NCBI GenBank assembly: GCA_040383485.1
Contig: JBEIDK010000043.1
Coordinates: 1 to 20,927 of the forward strand
From: JBEIDK01 sp040383485
GTDB taxonomy: Bacteria > Bacteroidota > Bacteroidia > UBA4408
Reading direction: 5' to 3'
DNA length: 20,927 nt
Below are positions 1-7,047 of this stretch, piece by piece. Below the pieces are notes generated by a model. It was given only the letters and a program-made list of their open reading frames with translations. It was not told where the DNA came from and searched no databases. How positions within the stretch are numbered: the stretch's first letter is position 1; every line of letters starts with the position of its first letter. A program made the translations under genes and the position numbers.

Positions 1-14
1 AAAAATGTTTAATA

Positions 15-38
15 GTGCATAGTCTGGAGACTATGCAC
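15..38. repeat. Perfect 11-bp inverted repeat (hairpin)
   Basis: Arms GTGCATAGTCT (15-25) and AGACTATGCAC (28-38) are perfectly complementary around a GG centre. No T-tract follows, so it does not look like an intrinsic terminator. It lies at the point where the T9SS tail of the broken gene loses its frame, and both TAG stops (13-15 and 20-22) lie at its left arm. It could be a REP-type palindrome of a RAYT family other than the one at 1746, but no second copy is seen in this window. Confidence 0.7.
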
Positions 39-222
39 AACTTACAATATTATGAGAAAGAAACTACGAGGAACTGGAATTTGTTTAACAAATAAAACGA
101 ATGCAACAAACCGCGTAGAACTATCTTTGTATAATCTTGCCAACGGAATGTATAATGTATTGGTAAAAGATATAAATGGTGCAATTATTGGCAAACAAAA
201 ATTAGTTGTTAATAAGAAATAG
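16..222 (+). pseudogene. 3' remnant of a T9SS-sorted protein gene (broken)
   Basis: The frame ending at the TAG at 220-222 reads as the last part of a type A T9SS sorting domain: YNIMRKKL, then RVELSLYNLANGMYNVLVKD and a basic end LVVNKK. This frame is closed by TAG at 13-15, so it cannot be joined in frame to a gene arriving from the left. A second frame (23-55) reads GDYAQLTI and then stops. The usual order in such tails is AQLTI-YNIM. Both halves are therefore present but in different frames, as if 7 nt between short ACAATAT repeats had been lost (inference). A perfect hairpin (15-38) sits at the break. An internal ATG at 52 exists, but nothing suggests a separate small protein. The remnant ends 6 nt before the next gene. 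The break could also be a sequencing or assembly error near a contig edge. Confidence 0.55.
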
Positions 223-228
223 GGAATC

Positions 229-1599
229 ATGCGTTTTATATTATTATTTGTATTTGCTAATTTCATTTGGTTGGGTGTTAAAGGCCAAAACTATATTTAT
301 AATGCAGGGTTTGATTCGCATACTTTATGTCCTTCTTTAGGCGGGTGGATTACACCTCCATGGGATACATATTGTTGCGCAAGCACCTTTGATACATGTG
401 CTACTTATTTTTCTAATTATCCTTCGGCTCATCTACCCAACAACTTTGATTTTTATCAGCAAACAATTGAAGGTAGTGGATTTGGAGGACTTTACACTTA
501 TAGTGATTATATAGGTGGAGTTAAGCGTGGTTATTTGTATCAAAAATTTCGTCTGAATCTTTCAAATGGTAAAAGATATTATATTGGATATAATGTTAGT
601 CTTATGGACCGTAGTTTATTTGCTACCAATGCCTTGGGAATAAGCCTCTCATCATCTATTCCAACATTTGATACTATTTTGCCATTTTTTCATCAAACCA
701 TGCAAATGGTAAATACCACAATAAATCTTACTGATACGATGAAGTGGCAAAAGTTAAGTTGGGTTTATACTGCCAATGGTGGCGAACGTTATATTTTGTT
801 AGGCAACAATCGAAGTCAGTCAAACATTGATACAGTAAGAGTAGGCATACCATGGACATTTAATGGCTTTAGTCAGAACTGGAGTGTTTACTTAATAGAA
901 AATGTATTTTTGATACCAGTTACAGGTCAAAAACAACTTGCGTGTAGCAATACCAATAACATTACCCTACAGGGTAGTGTTTGGGGTAAGGAATACTTGT
1001 GGAGCAATGGTGATACTGCTGCAAGCACCACCATAAGCAACAATGGCATTTATACCCTTACTACCCAACACGATAGTTTATATAGGGTTGATACGTTTCA
1101 GGTATTTGTAAACTCTCCAATTTTCTATAACTTTTTGCCAACTGATACTTTATTGTACCCTGGTGATAGCATTGCACTAACGGCACCAGGTAGTATCAAT
1201 GATTTAAGCTACAACTGGAGCACTGGCGAACAAACACCGAGCATAATAATTGACAGTGGAGGTTTTTATACCCTAACCATTACTGCCCATGATGGTTGCA
1301 CCGTTACCGATACATGTTGGGTAAGGACTGATGTGGGTCTGGCACACTCCCCTTGGGGGAGAGACGGGGTGGGACTTATACCTAATCCCAATAACGGTAG
1401 TTTTAGTATTAGCTCATCACAAGCAACCTACAACAATGTTATTATTTACAGCATTGATGGTAAAGAAGTTTACAATAACAAATTAGTATTTACCAAAGGC
1501 AATGCAAACTTTGATTTAGATTTACCTAATGGTGTCTATCAGGTCAAGCTCATTGGCAGTAGCGGCGTAGCAAGTCAGAAACTGGTAATTAGTAAATAA
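229..1599 (+). CDS. Secreted Ig-like/T9SS type A sorting-domain protein
   Basis: A 456-residue exported protein of unknown function. Residues 1-20 form a signal peptide (MRFILLFVFANFIWLGVKG, cut before QNYIYN). Residues about 20-230 form a Cys-containing, aromatic-rich beta domain of the kind found at the N-terminus of Bacteroidota surface proteins (carbohydrate-binding-like, not identified further). Two Ig-like modules follow, each with the YLWSNGDTA / YNWSTGEQT pattern and a GxYTLT strand (about 245-300 and 318-368). Residues about 383-456 are the type A T9SS signal (LIPNPNNGSF ... LPNGVYQVKLIGSSG ... LVISK), predicting transport across the outer membrane and anchoring or release at the surface. 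Residues about 373-382 (HSPWGRDGVG) come from a G+C-rich palindromic insert. The gene begins 6 nt after the remnant upstream, so the two may have been co-transcribed. Substrate or ligand cannot be told. Confidence 0.9.
   Translation: MRFILLFVFANFIWLGVKGQNYIYNAGFDSHTLCPSLGGWITPPWDTYCCASTFDTCATYFSNYPSAHLPNNFDFYQQTIEGSGFGGLYTYSDYIGGVKRGYLYQKFRLNLSNGKRYYIGYNVSLMDRSLFATNALGISLSSSIPTFDTILPFFHQTMQMVNTTINLTDTMKWQKLSWVYTANGGERYILLGNNRSQSNIDTVRVGIPWTFNGFSQNWSVYLIENVFLIPVTGQKQLACSNTNNITLQGSVWGKEYLWSNGDTAASTTISNNGIYTLTTQHDSLYRVDTFQVFVNSPIFYNFLPTDTLLYPGDSIALTAPGSINDLSYNWSTGEQTPSIIIDSGGFYTLTITAHDGCTVTDTCWVRTDVGLAHSPWGRDGVGLIPNPNNGSFSISSSQATYNNVIIYSIDGKEVYNNKLVFTKGNANFDLDLPNGVYQVKLIGSSGVASQKLVISK
1346..1376. 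repeat. Short G+C-rich palindromic insert inside a coding region
   Basis: The stretch contains CTCCCC (1347-1352) facing GGGGAG (1356-1361), then a second G-rich block. It is far richer in G+C than the AT-rich gene around it. It is translated in frame as SPWGRDGVG, exactly in the linker between the second Ig-like module and the T9SS tail. Similar CTCCCCTTGGGGGAG-type palindromes are, as far as I recall, common dispersed repeats in Bacteroidota genomes. This identity is from memory and was not checked. Confidence 0.55.
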
Positions 1600-1667
1600 T
1601 TATGTAGTTAAGTGCTATTAACTCGCACAAATAACATTGTCAACTTCAAACAAAAAATCCTCGCTGC

Positions 1668-1692
1668 GCTACCGCAAGCGTCCCGCTTGTGG
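1668..1692 (-). repeat. REP-like palindrome, left copy
   Basis: Read on the minus strand this is an imperfect hairpin with arms CCACAAGCG and CGCTTGCGG (one A-C mismatch, loop GGA) followed by GTAG. All 25 nt are identical to the reverse complement of 2320-2344 on the far side of the transposase gene, giving an inverted pair. The minus-strand sequence continues GCAGCGAGGATT (1668 down to about 1656), where the right copy has a G tract. On the minus strand the hairpin is preceded by TAAA, not GTAG. Confidence 0.8.
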
Positions 1693-1745
1693 TTTATAGT
1701 TTTTTTTATATATTGTGGTTTCGGCTTATTTATTAGATTTGTATC

Positions 1746-2291
1746 ATGAGTAGAAATTATAAATTTCATAATCCAGAAGGTTTATACTTTATAAGTTTTG
1801 CAACAGTATTTTGGGTTGATGTATTTGTAAGAAAAACTTATTTTGAGTGTATTGTTGAAAATTTAAATATTTGCATTGATAAAAAAGGATTAGAAATTTA
1901 TTCGTGGTGCATTATGCCAAGCCATGTACATTTGGTGTTTAAATCAACTATTCAGAAACCGCAAGATTTAATGCGCGATTTTAAATCATTTACTTCAAAA
2001 GAAATGCTAAAACTAATTCGAGAAAATCAGGAGGAAAGTAGAAAAGAATGGCTCATCAATAGCTTTAAGAAGGCTGCAATGCAAAAGTCAAACGCATACC
2101 AACATCAATTTTGGCAACACGATAATCATCCAATAGAGTTGTGGACTGCGGCGGTGATTGACCAAAAAATAAACTATATTCACGACAACCCTGTTGAAGC
2201 AGGTTTTGTAGAAAAACCACGCGAATATTTATATAGCAGCGCAAGAGACTATGCCGATATAAGAGGATTAGTAATGGTAATAACAGCATGA
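1746..2291 (+). CDS. REP-associated tyrosine transposase (RAYT, IS200-like Y1 HUH)
   Basis: A 181-residue single-strand DNA endonuclease of the Y1 transposase family. The HUH motif is visible as MPSHVHLVF with H60 and H62. The probable catalytic tyrosine is Y144 in NYIHDNPVEAGFV, the hallmark helix of RAYT proteins, and the tail YLYSSARDYA is also typical. Length is normal for the group. RAYTs cut next to REP hairpins and are thought to spread them within the genome. This gene is flanked by two identical inverted REP-like hairpins (1668-1692 and 2320-2344), which supports the assignment. All key residues are present, so the enzyme looks intact. No accessory TnpB/IscB gene is beside it. IS200/IS605 TnpA is the alternative, but length and motifs fit RAYT better. 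Confidence 0.92.
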   Translation: MSRNYKFHNPEGLYFISFATVFWVDVFVRKTYFECIVENLNICIDKKGLEIYSWCIMPSHVHLVFKSTIQKPQDLMRDFKSFTSKEMLKLIRENQEESRKEWLINSFKKAAMQKSNAYQHQFWQHDNHPIELWTAAVIDQKINYIHDNPVEAGFVEKPREYLYSSARDYADIRGLVMVITA

Positions 2292-2315
2292 ATGGAAATA
2301 TTAAAAAATATATTT

Positions 2316-2357
2316 GTAGCCACAAGCGGGACGCTTGCGGTAGCGGGGGGGGGGGGG
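2316..2357 (+). repeat. REP-like palindrome, right copy, with GTAG and a 13-G tract
   Basis: GTAG (2316-2319) comes just before the hairpin, as in the GTAG-REP arrangement known from enterobacterial RAYT systems. The hairpin arms are CCACAAGCG (2320-2328) and CGCTTGCGG (2332-2340), with loop GGA and one A-C mismatch. A second GTAG (2340-2343) follows. Positions 2345-2357 are thirteen consecutive G, then ATT. The left copy has GCAGCGAGG before ATT at the same place, so the G tract replaces a mixed sequence. Confidence 0.8.
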
Positions 2358-2401
2358 ATTCTCTAACAAAGTAAATGAACAGTGTATTCATGATATTGCA
2401 T

Positions 2402-2587
2402 TTTTAAACACATAGTCACATAGATTGTTCTTGGTTGATTTTAGTCTAAAGAAAAATAAATTTCAGTACTGTATAGGAATTAAATTTCATACACATAGAA
2501 GTGCGAATACTATGAAGAATATTCAGAATAAATGTAACGATGAAAAAATTTATCATCTATGAAATCTATGAACCTATGTGTTTAAAA
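2402..2587. mobile_element. Possible MITE with inverted ends
   Basis: The ends TTTTAAACACATAG (2402-2415) and CTATGTGTTTAAAA (2574-2587) are perfect 14-bp inverted repeats. The similarity continues inward more loosely, with CACATAGATT on the left and, on the reverse strand of the right end, TTCATAGATT. The 186-nt unit has no coding frame. A further CACATAG/CTATG pair lies in the middle (about 2491-2515). No clear target-site duplication is visible. Non-coding size and inverted ends fit a MITE, but a long hairpin left by another process is possible. Confidence 0.45.
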
Positions 2588-2695
2588 TAATCGTGTTCTT
2601 TATACAATCGATAATGGATAAAATCTATTCTATACTGAAAATAACTAAATGAATTAATTTATTTAGAGAATGAAAATAAATTATATACTACCATC

Positions 2696-2809
2696 CTACT
2701 CAAAAACAATTACTCCATTGTAAGTTATTTTGCCATTGCTGATGCTTGCATTGTAAGTGCCTTTTGCTTCGGCTTCTAAATCAATGGTAATTGCTTTAGA
2801 ATTTATAAA
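2696..2809 (-). pseudogene. Decayed T9SS-like C-terminal tail
   Basis: On the minus strand, 37 codons between two stops read like the end of a T9SS sorting domain: ITIDLEAEAKGTYNASISNG and then a short beta end ITYNGVIVFE before the TAG at 2696-2698. The pattern 'LxxxAKGxYxxxISNG' is that of the GVYxxxI strand of these tails. The frame is closed upstream by TAG at 2810-2812 and no start is present. A further short open piece (2828-2863, FEYKVPKKLLE) lies just upstream. I read the stretch as the eroded end of a lost gene. Confidence 0.4.
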
Positions 2810-2865
2810 CTATTCAAGCATCAAATATTATTCAAGTAGCTTTTTAGGCACTTTATATTCGAACT

Positions 2866-2904
2866 AAAAAGAGGAGTATTCATTTACGAAAACTCCTCTT
2901 TTTT
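2866..2904 (-). terminator. Bidirectional intrinsic terminator after the GT117 gene
   Basis: Arms AAAAAGAGGAGT (2866-2877) and ACTCCTCTTTTT (2892-2903) form a perfect 12-bp stem with a 14-nt loop. An A-run on the left and a T-run on the right give a U-tract on either strand. It begins 20 nt beyond the stop of the minus-strand gene at 2924, the natural place for its terminator. Confidence 0.8.
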
Positions 2905-2923
2905 AATGGTTACTAACTTTCAA

Positions 2924-5900
2924 TTATCCTCTAGCGTATGAAGCGCTAAATTTATTGAATTCAGCTTCAATTTTTTTGCTGATTGCATCTTGCTTGTATT
3001 GTTTGCTTAACATCATTAAACGTTGTAAAACTCCCATACATTGTTGCTTTTCATTGTCAACCGTTTCTGAATCTTTTCCTTGTAGCGATAGGTAGAAATT
3101 CATATCATCAATATAAATTGCCGACAAATCATCTACTAACTTATTTGCTTTTGCAACTTCGCCTGCCTTGTAATAGCTTTCAGCAATTGGCAGCATAAAG
3201 TAGTTGTAAGGTATATTTTCTTTTGGCATTACTGCTAAACACTTATCTAATACTTTAACAGCTTTTGCTTTTTCGTTATACTTCAATAATTCTTCAGCCA
3301 ATCGAGCAAAATTATTTCTAAGATTCATGGTCATACGTATGTTGTTTTCATCCATATATATTCCAGGTGTTTCCATGCCACCCCACTTGAACTTATTCAT
3401 TAAGTTATCGTACATCTTATCAACCAATACACGTCCGGTTTGTCCGTCATAATTGTTATTTCTTATAGGTACAAGACGGTAAGTTAGTCCTTCTATTTGG
3501 AAATAATCTTGTAAGTCCATGTATGCATCATCACCAACAGTGATAGCAAAATATATTGGACGCTTCCAGTTGTTAGTAGCTAGAATATCAAAAATTAATA
3601 AATCATTTTTCATGATGTAGCTTTTGTTGATTGTCCAAGGAATACCACCTTTTACAATTTTATTGGCTAAGTATTTTGGCACTGTACCATTATTTACAAC
3701 AGTAGCAGAGTCAACCGGAATAAATACTTTTTTGGTTGGCAAGTAATTTAATTCTTGTCCACCTTGAGTAGGTAATTTTTTAGCAGGGTCTTCACTTGCC
3801 ATAAAATCCAACAATTCTTTTATGTTGTAATATCTATTGGTATCAATACCTAACTGTGGGTTATTATATACTGGTAGATAATCTCTTGTACCTTGTCTTA
3901 TTTGCTCGGCAGTAAGGGTCATAGGCACAGGGTCGCTGTCGTATGCTTTGCGGCGCATTTGCTCAATATACCAATCTGTGTTTGATAAACTTAAATTTAC
4001 AACACGCACATCGGTTCTTATGCCTTCAACTTCTTGTGCATACCATAATGGGAATGTGTCATTATCACCATTGGTAAATAATATTGCATTCGGTGCACAT
4101 GAATTCAGGTAATCGTAAGCAAAGTCACGTGCAGTATATCTGTTGCTTCTGTCATGGTCATTCCATCCGTCTTTTGCCATTAATGTAGGAGCCATCAATA
4201 GTCCTATAATGGTTGCAATAGCTCCTGAAAGTCCAGCATTGTTTAATTTGGTTTTCAAAAAGTCTTGAATGGCATATACTCCTAAGCCAATCCAAATAGC
4301 AAAAGCATAAAATGAACCTACATAACCATAGTCACGTTCACGAGGTTGATAAGGTGTATTGTTCAAATAAACAATAATTGATAAACCCGTAAAAATGAAC
4401 ATCAGTAAAATTACAAATGCATCAGACTTGTCTTTTTTGAAATGGAAAAAAAGTCCAATTAAACCAAGTATTAAAGGCAAGAAATAAAATTTATTCATGG
4501 CCTTGTTTTGGGTCATGCTTTTTGGTAATTTATCTTGATTGCCAAGTCGTTTTGCATCCACGAACTTAACACCGCTGTACCAGTTCCCTTTTAATATTCC
4601 TCCATGCCCTTGCTGGTCATTTTGTCTTCCAACAAAGTTCCACATAAAATAACGGCCATACATATGTCCTACTTGATACTTGAAGAAGTAGGTTAAATTT
4701 TCACCAAAGGTGGGGCGCATTATCGTTGTTGGCTCACCTTGGTTATTCATTGTTTGCACAGGTGTTCCTTTGATATCAGCCCAATCTTTGTAACCAGAAA
4801 CATGGCTAGCTTGGTCATCCCACATACGCGGAAAAATGGTACAAAACTTAGGGTCGTAATTTGGTATTGAGTTTTTACGGTCTTGTGTAATGATGTATTT
4901 ACCGTCTTTATCGCTGCGGGTATACACCGGGCGACCATCTTTATAAGGTTGTGCTGGGTCAAGAGGTGCGTTATAATATTGACCATATAAAATCGGCCAA
5001 TCACCATATTGCTCACGGTTTAGGTAAGATAATAATGTTACTGCGTTTTCTGGATTGTTTTCATCCATTGGAGGATTTGCTTGTGAACGAATAATCAAGG
5101 TAAAAAACGTTGAATATCCAATCAATAAAAAGGTAAAAGCCAAAATTAATGTATTAGCAAATGCCTTTCCTCTTTTGGCAGTAAAGCCTAAGCCCCATAC
5201 TATTGCACTAATAATAACTGCGAAATAAATTATTGAACCTGAATTAAACGGTAAGCCAATAGAATTTACAAAGAAAAGCTCGAACTTAGCTGCCCAGCTT
5301 GCAATACCAGGTATTAATCCACCTTGTACAAAACCCAAGCTAAATATACCTGTAACCAAGGCAATAATAAATCCTTTGCGTGTGTAAGTATATTTACGGA
5401 AATAGTAAATCATTACAATAGCCGGAATGGTTAATAAATTTAATAGATGGACCCCAATTGAAAGCCCAATTAAATAACCAATAAATACAATCCAACGGTC
5501 AGCACCTTTATCATCGGCAACTTGTTCCCACTTAAGTATACACCAAAAAACGATGGCTGTAAAAAATGACGATGATGCATAAACCTCACCTTCAACAGCA
5601 GAGAACCAGAATGAATCAGAAAATGTATATGCCAATGCTCCAACAATACCACTGCCTAGTATGGTTATTAAAGAACCAGAACTCATTTCTTTCTCACCGC
5701 TGTTAGCCCAAATTTTTCGGCCCAGTGCAGTTATTGTCCAAAATAAGAAAAGAATGGTAAAGGCGCTCATGAGCGCACTCATGCTGTTTACCATTTTTGC
5801 AGCATGTTCTGCATCAGCAAATAAGGTAAAGAAACGCCCTAAGATATTGAATAGTGGTGCTCCGGGAGGATGCCCAACTTCCATTTTGTATGAGGTTGCA

Positions 5901-6016
5901 ATGTACTCACCACAATCCCAAAAACTTGTTGTAGGCTCAATTGTTGACAGATAGGTAAAAGCTGCAATTGAAAAAACCAACCAACCAATAATGTTATTTA
6001 ATTTTTTGTAATCCAT
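2924..6016 (-). CDS. GT117 / DUF2723 family membrane protein (protein O-mannosyltransferase-like GT-C)
   Basis: A large integral membrane protein of about 1030 residues, near-universal in Bacteroidota. The N-terminal part opens with YLSTIEPTTSFWDCGEYIATSYKMEVGHPPGAP. Its acidic DCGEY loop and GHPPG motif are the DUF2723 signature, at the position of the acidic lumenal loop of GT-C glycosyltransferases. About 10-12 hydrophobic segments follow to roughly residue 600. The C-terminal part is soluble, with the conserved FTNGDNDTFPLWYAQEVEGIRTDVRVVN segment and a TPR-like helical end. It probably transfers a sugar from a lipid carrier to exported protein or glycan (family inference; substrate unknown). 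I chose the ATG at 6014-6016 (MDYKKLNNIIGW). The open frame extends to a TTG at 6046, but family members start near MxYKKLNNI. Confidence 0.92.
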   Translation of the reverse strand: MDYKKLNNIIGWLVFSIAAFTYLSTIEPTTSFWDCGEYIATSYKMEVGHPPGAPLFNILGRFFTLFADAEHAAKMVNSMSALMSAFTILFLFWTITALGRKIWANSGEKEMSSGSLITILGSGIVGALAYTFSDSFWFSAVEGEVYASSSFFTAIVFWCILKWEQVADDKGADRWIVFIGYLIGLSIGVHLLNLLTIPAIVMIYYFRKYTYTRKGFIIALVTGIFSLGFVQGGLIPGIASWAAKFELFFVNSIGLPFNSGSIIYFAVIISAIVWGLGFTAKRGKAFANTLILAFTFLLIGYSTFFTLIIRSQANPPMDENNPENAVTLLSYLNREQYGDWPILYGQYYNAPLDPAQPYKDGRPVYTRSDKDGKYIITQDRKNSIPNYDPKFCTIFPRMWDDQASHVSGYKDWADIKGTPVQTMNNQGEPTTIMRPTFGENLTYFFKYQVGHMYGRYFMWNFVGRQNDQQGHGGILKGNWYSGVKFVDAKRLGNQDKLPKSMTQNKAMNKFYFLPLILGLIGLFFHFKKDKSDAFVILLMFIFTGLSIIVYLNNTPYQPRERDYGYVGSFYAFAIWIGLGVYAIQDFLKTKLNNAGLSGAIATIIGLLMAPTLMAKDGWNDHDRSNRYTARDFAYDYLNSCAPNAILFTNGDNDTFPLWYAQEVEGIRTDVRVVNLSLSNTDWYIEQMRRKAYDSDPVPMTLTAEQIRQGTRDYLPVYNNPQLGIDTNRYYNIKELLDFMASEDPAKKLPTQGGQELNYLPTKKVFIPVDSATVVNNGTVPKYLANKIVKGGIPWTINKSYIMKNDLLIFDILATNNWKRPIYFAITVGDDAYMDLQDYFQIEGLTYRLVPIRNNNYDGQTGRVLVDKMYDNLMNKFKWGGMETPGIYMDENNIRMTMNLRNNFARLAEELLKYNEKAKAVKVLDKCLAVMPKENIPYNYFMLPIAESYYKAGEVAKANKLVDDLSAIYIDDMNFYLSLQGKDSETVDNEKQQCMGVLQRLMMLSKQYKQDAISKKIEAEFNKFSASYARG

Positions 6017-6052
6017 ATTGTTTTGTTCTATTTTATTAAAAATCAAAGGATG

Positions 6053-6060
6053 CGAAAGTA
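6053..6060 (-). promoter_or_regulatory. Candidate -7 element for the GT117 gene
   Basis: On the minus strand this reads TACTTTCG, close to the Bacteroidota -7 consensus TAnnTTTG, followed by CATCC. It would start transcription about 30 nt before the ATG at 6016. A good -33 TTTG was not found, so support is limited. Confidence 0.3.
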
Positions 6061-6242
6061 AGAAAATATTTAAATTAGAGGTTATACTTTAAGTGCATCA
6101 AGATTAGGATTTTAACATATTTCAAGAAATTAAATGAATTGATGAATTCAAATTTAAAATCTATTCATAAATTTAATAAATGGAAAGGTTCAAAAAAAAG
6201 TGTATTTATATTTCAGCTGAGTGAATTTTTGGCCTTTAAAAT

Positions 6243-7028
6243 TCAAATCAATAGTTTATTAGGAAGGTTTTTGAAATACTCAATAGAATTTAACAGTCTA
6301 TTTCCATACCAACTAAACATTTCGCCATCAACTAAAATAATTTTTTGTGTAGGAAGTTTCTCCTGGTATAATTTTAAATATTTTTCATCAAAAGGAAATG
6401 GTTCAGAAGAGAGGAAAAGAATGTCGGGATTTAATTTTTGAATTGTATCAAAATTTATTTCGGGATATCTTTTTTCATCAATGGCATTCACAAATCCGCT
6501 TTTATGAATCATCTCGTCTATAAAAGTATTTTTGCCAACTGCTATTATTGGATCATTCCAAATAAGATATATGATACTTTGTTTTTTATTTTTATTGTCT
6601 TTTAGCTTTTCGAATCCTGATTTTATTTCACTTATGAGTTGCAAAGCCTTTTCTTCCTTACCAACGATTTTTCCAATAGAATCAATCATGTTTATTGAGT
6701 CATTTAAATTATAAATGTCACTCATCCAAACTGGAAAATCTTTTTGCAATTCTTTAATTTGTTGTTCTGTGTTTTCCTCTTTATTACCAATAATTAAATC
6801 GGGCTTCAGCAATTTTATTTTTTCAATATTTAGTTTTTTAGTACCTCCAATTTTATTTTTGTTTTTAAACCATTGGTTGGGATGTATGCAAAATTTTGTG
6901 ATGCCAATCACCTCATCTTCTAGTCCTAAATAATGCAGTAATTCGGTTTGTGATGGTACAATTGAAATAATTCTTTTAGGAACAGCACTTAATTTAATCT
7001 TGTAATTTAATTGGTCGGTGAAAATCAT
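6243..7028 (-). CDS. Helical-backbone metal receptor / BtuF-like substrate-binding protein, no signal peptide
   Basis: A 261-residue protein of the periplasmic-binding-protein class III fold (PF01497, BtuF/TroA-like). PKRIISIVPSQTELLHYLGL near residue 17 is the family's opening motif. It is followed by the GGTKKLNIEKIKLLKPDLIIGNKEEN strand-helix unit, the long backbone helix (about 115-140), and a second lobe with NPDILFLSSEPFPFDEKY and SWYGNRLLNSIEYF. Relatives bind cobalamin, haem or iron-siderophores. Unusually, the protein starts MIFTDQLNYKIKLS with no signal peptide or lipobox, and no permease or ATPase gene is near. A cytoplasmic role, or annotation-level loss of export, must be considered. 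It starts 19 nt after the crp/fnr-type gene, so the two are probably one transcript. No cobalamin riboswitch fits in that gap. Confidence 0.8.
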   Translation of the reverse strand: MIFTDQLNYKIKLSAVPKRIISIVPSQTELLHYLGLEDEVIGITKFCIHPNQWFKNKNKIGGTKKLNIEKIKLLKPDLIIGNKEENTEQQIKELQKDFPVWMSDIYNLNDSINMIDSIGKIVGKEEKALQLISEIKSGFEKLKDNKNKKQSIIYLIWNDPIIAVGKNTFIDEMIHKSGFVNAIDEKRYPEINFDTIQKLNPDILFLSSEPFPFDEKYLKLYQEKLPTQKIILVDGEMFSWYGNRLLNSIEYFKNLPNKLLI

Positions 7029-7047
7029 TTTTGCTTGGACACGAAAA

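Noticed and set aside
2065..2391. 108-codon minus-strand frame with PPPPLPQASRLWLQ
   Set aside because: It is antisense to the RAYT gene, and its proline run comes from the G tract and its next residues from the REP hairpin. No start context or family resemblance.
4747..5016. 89-codon minus-strand frame inside the GT117 gene
   Set aside because: Shifted frame of a well-supported gene; the translation has no domain-like pattern.
6017..6046. Upstream TTG start for the GT117 gene
   Set aside because: It would add ten residues absent from the usual family start. The ATG at 6016 is better placed after the candidate promoter.
7029..7047. Cobalamin riboswitch before the BtuF-like gene
   Set aside because: Only 19 nt separate it from the preceding gene, far too short for the riboswitch.
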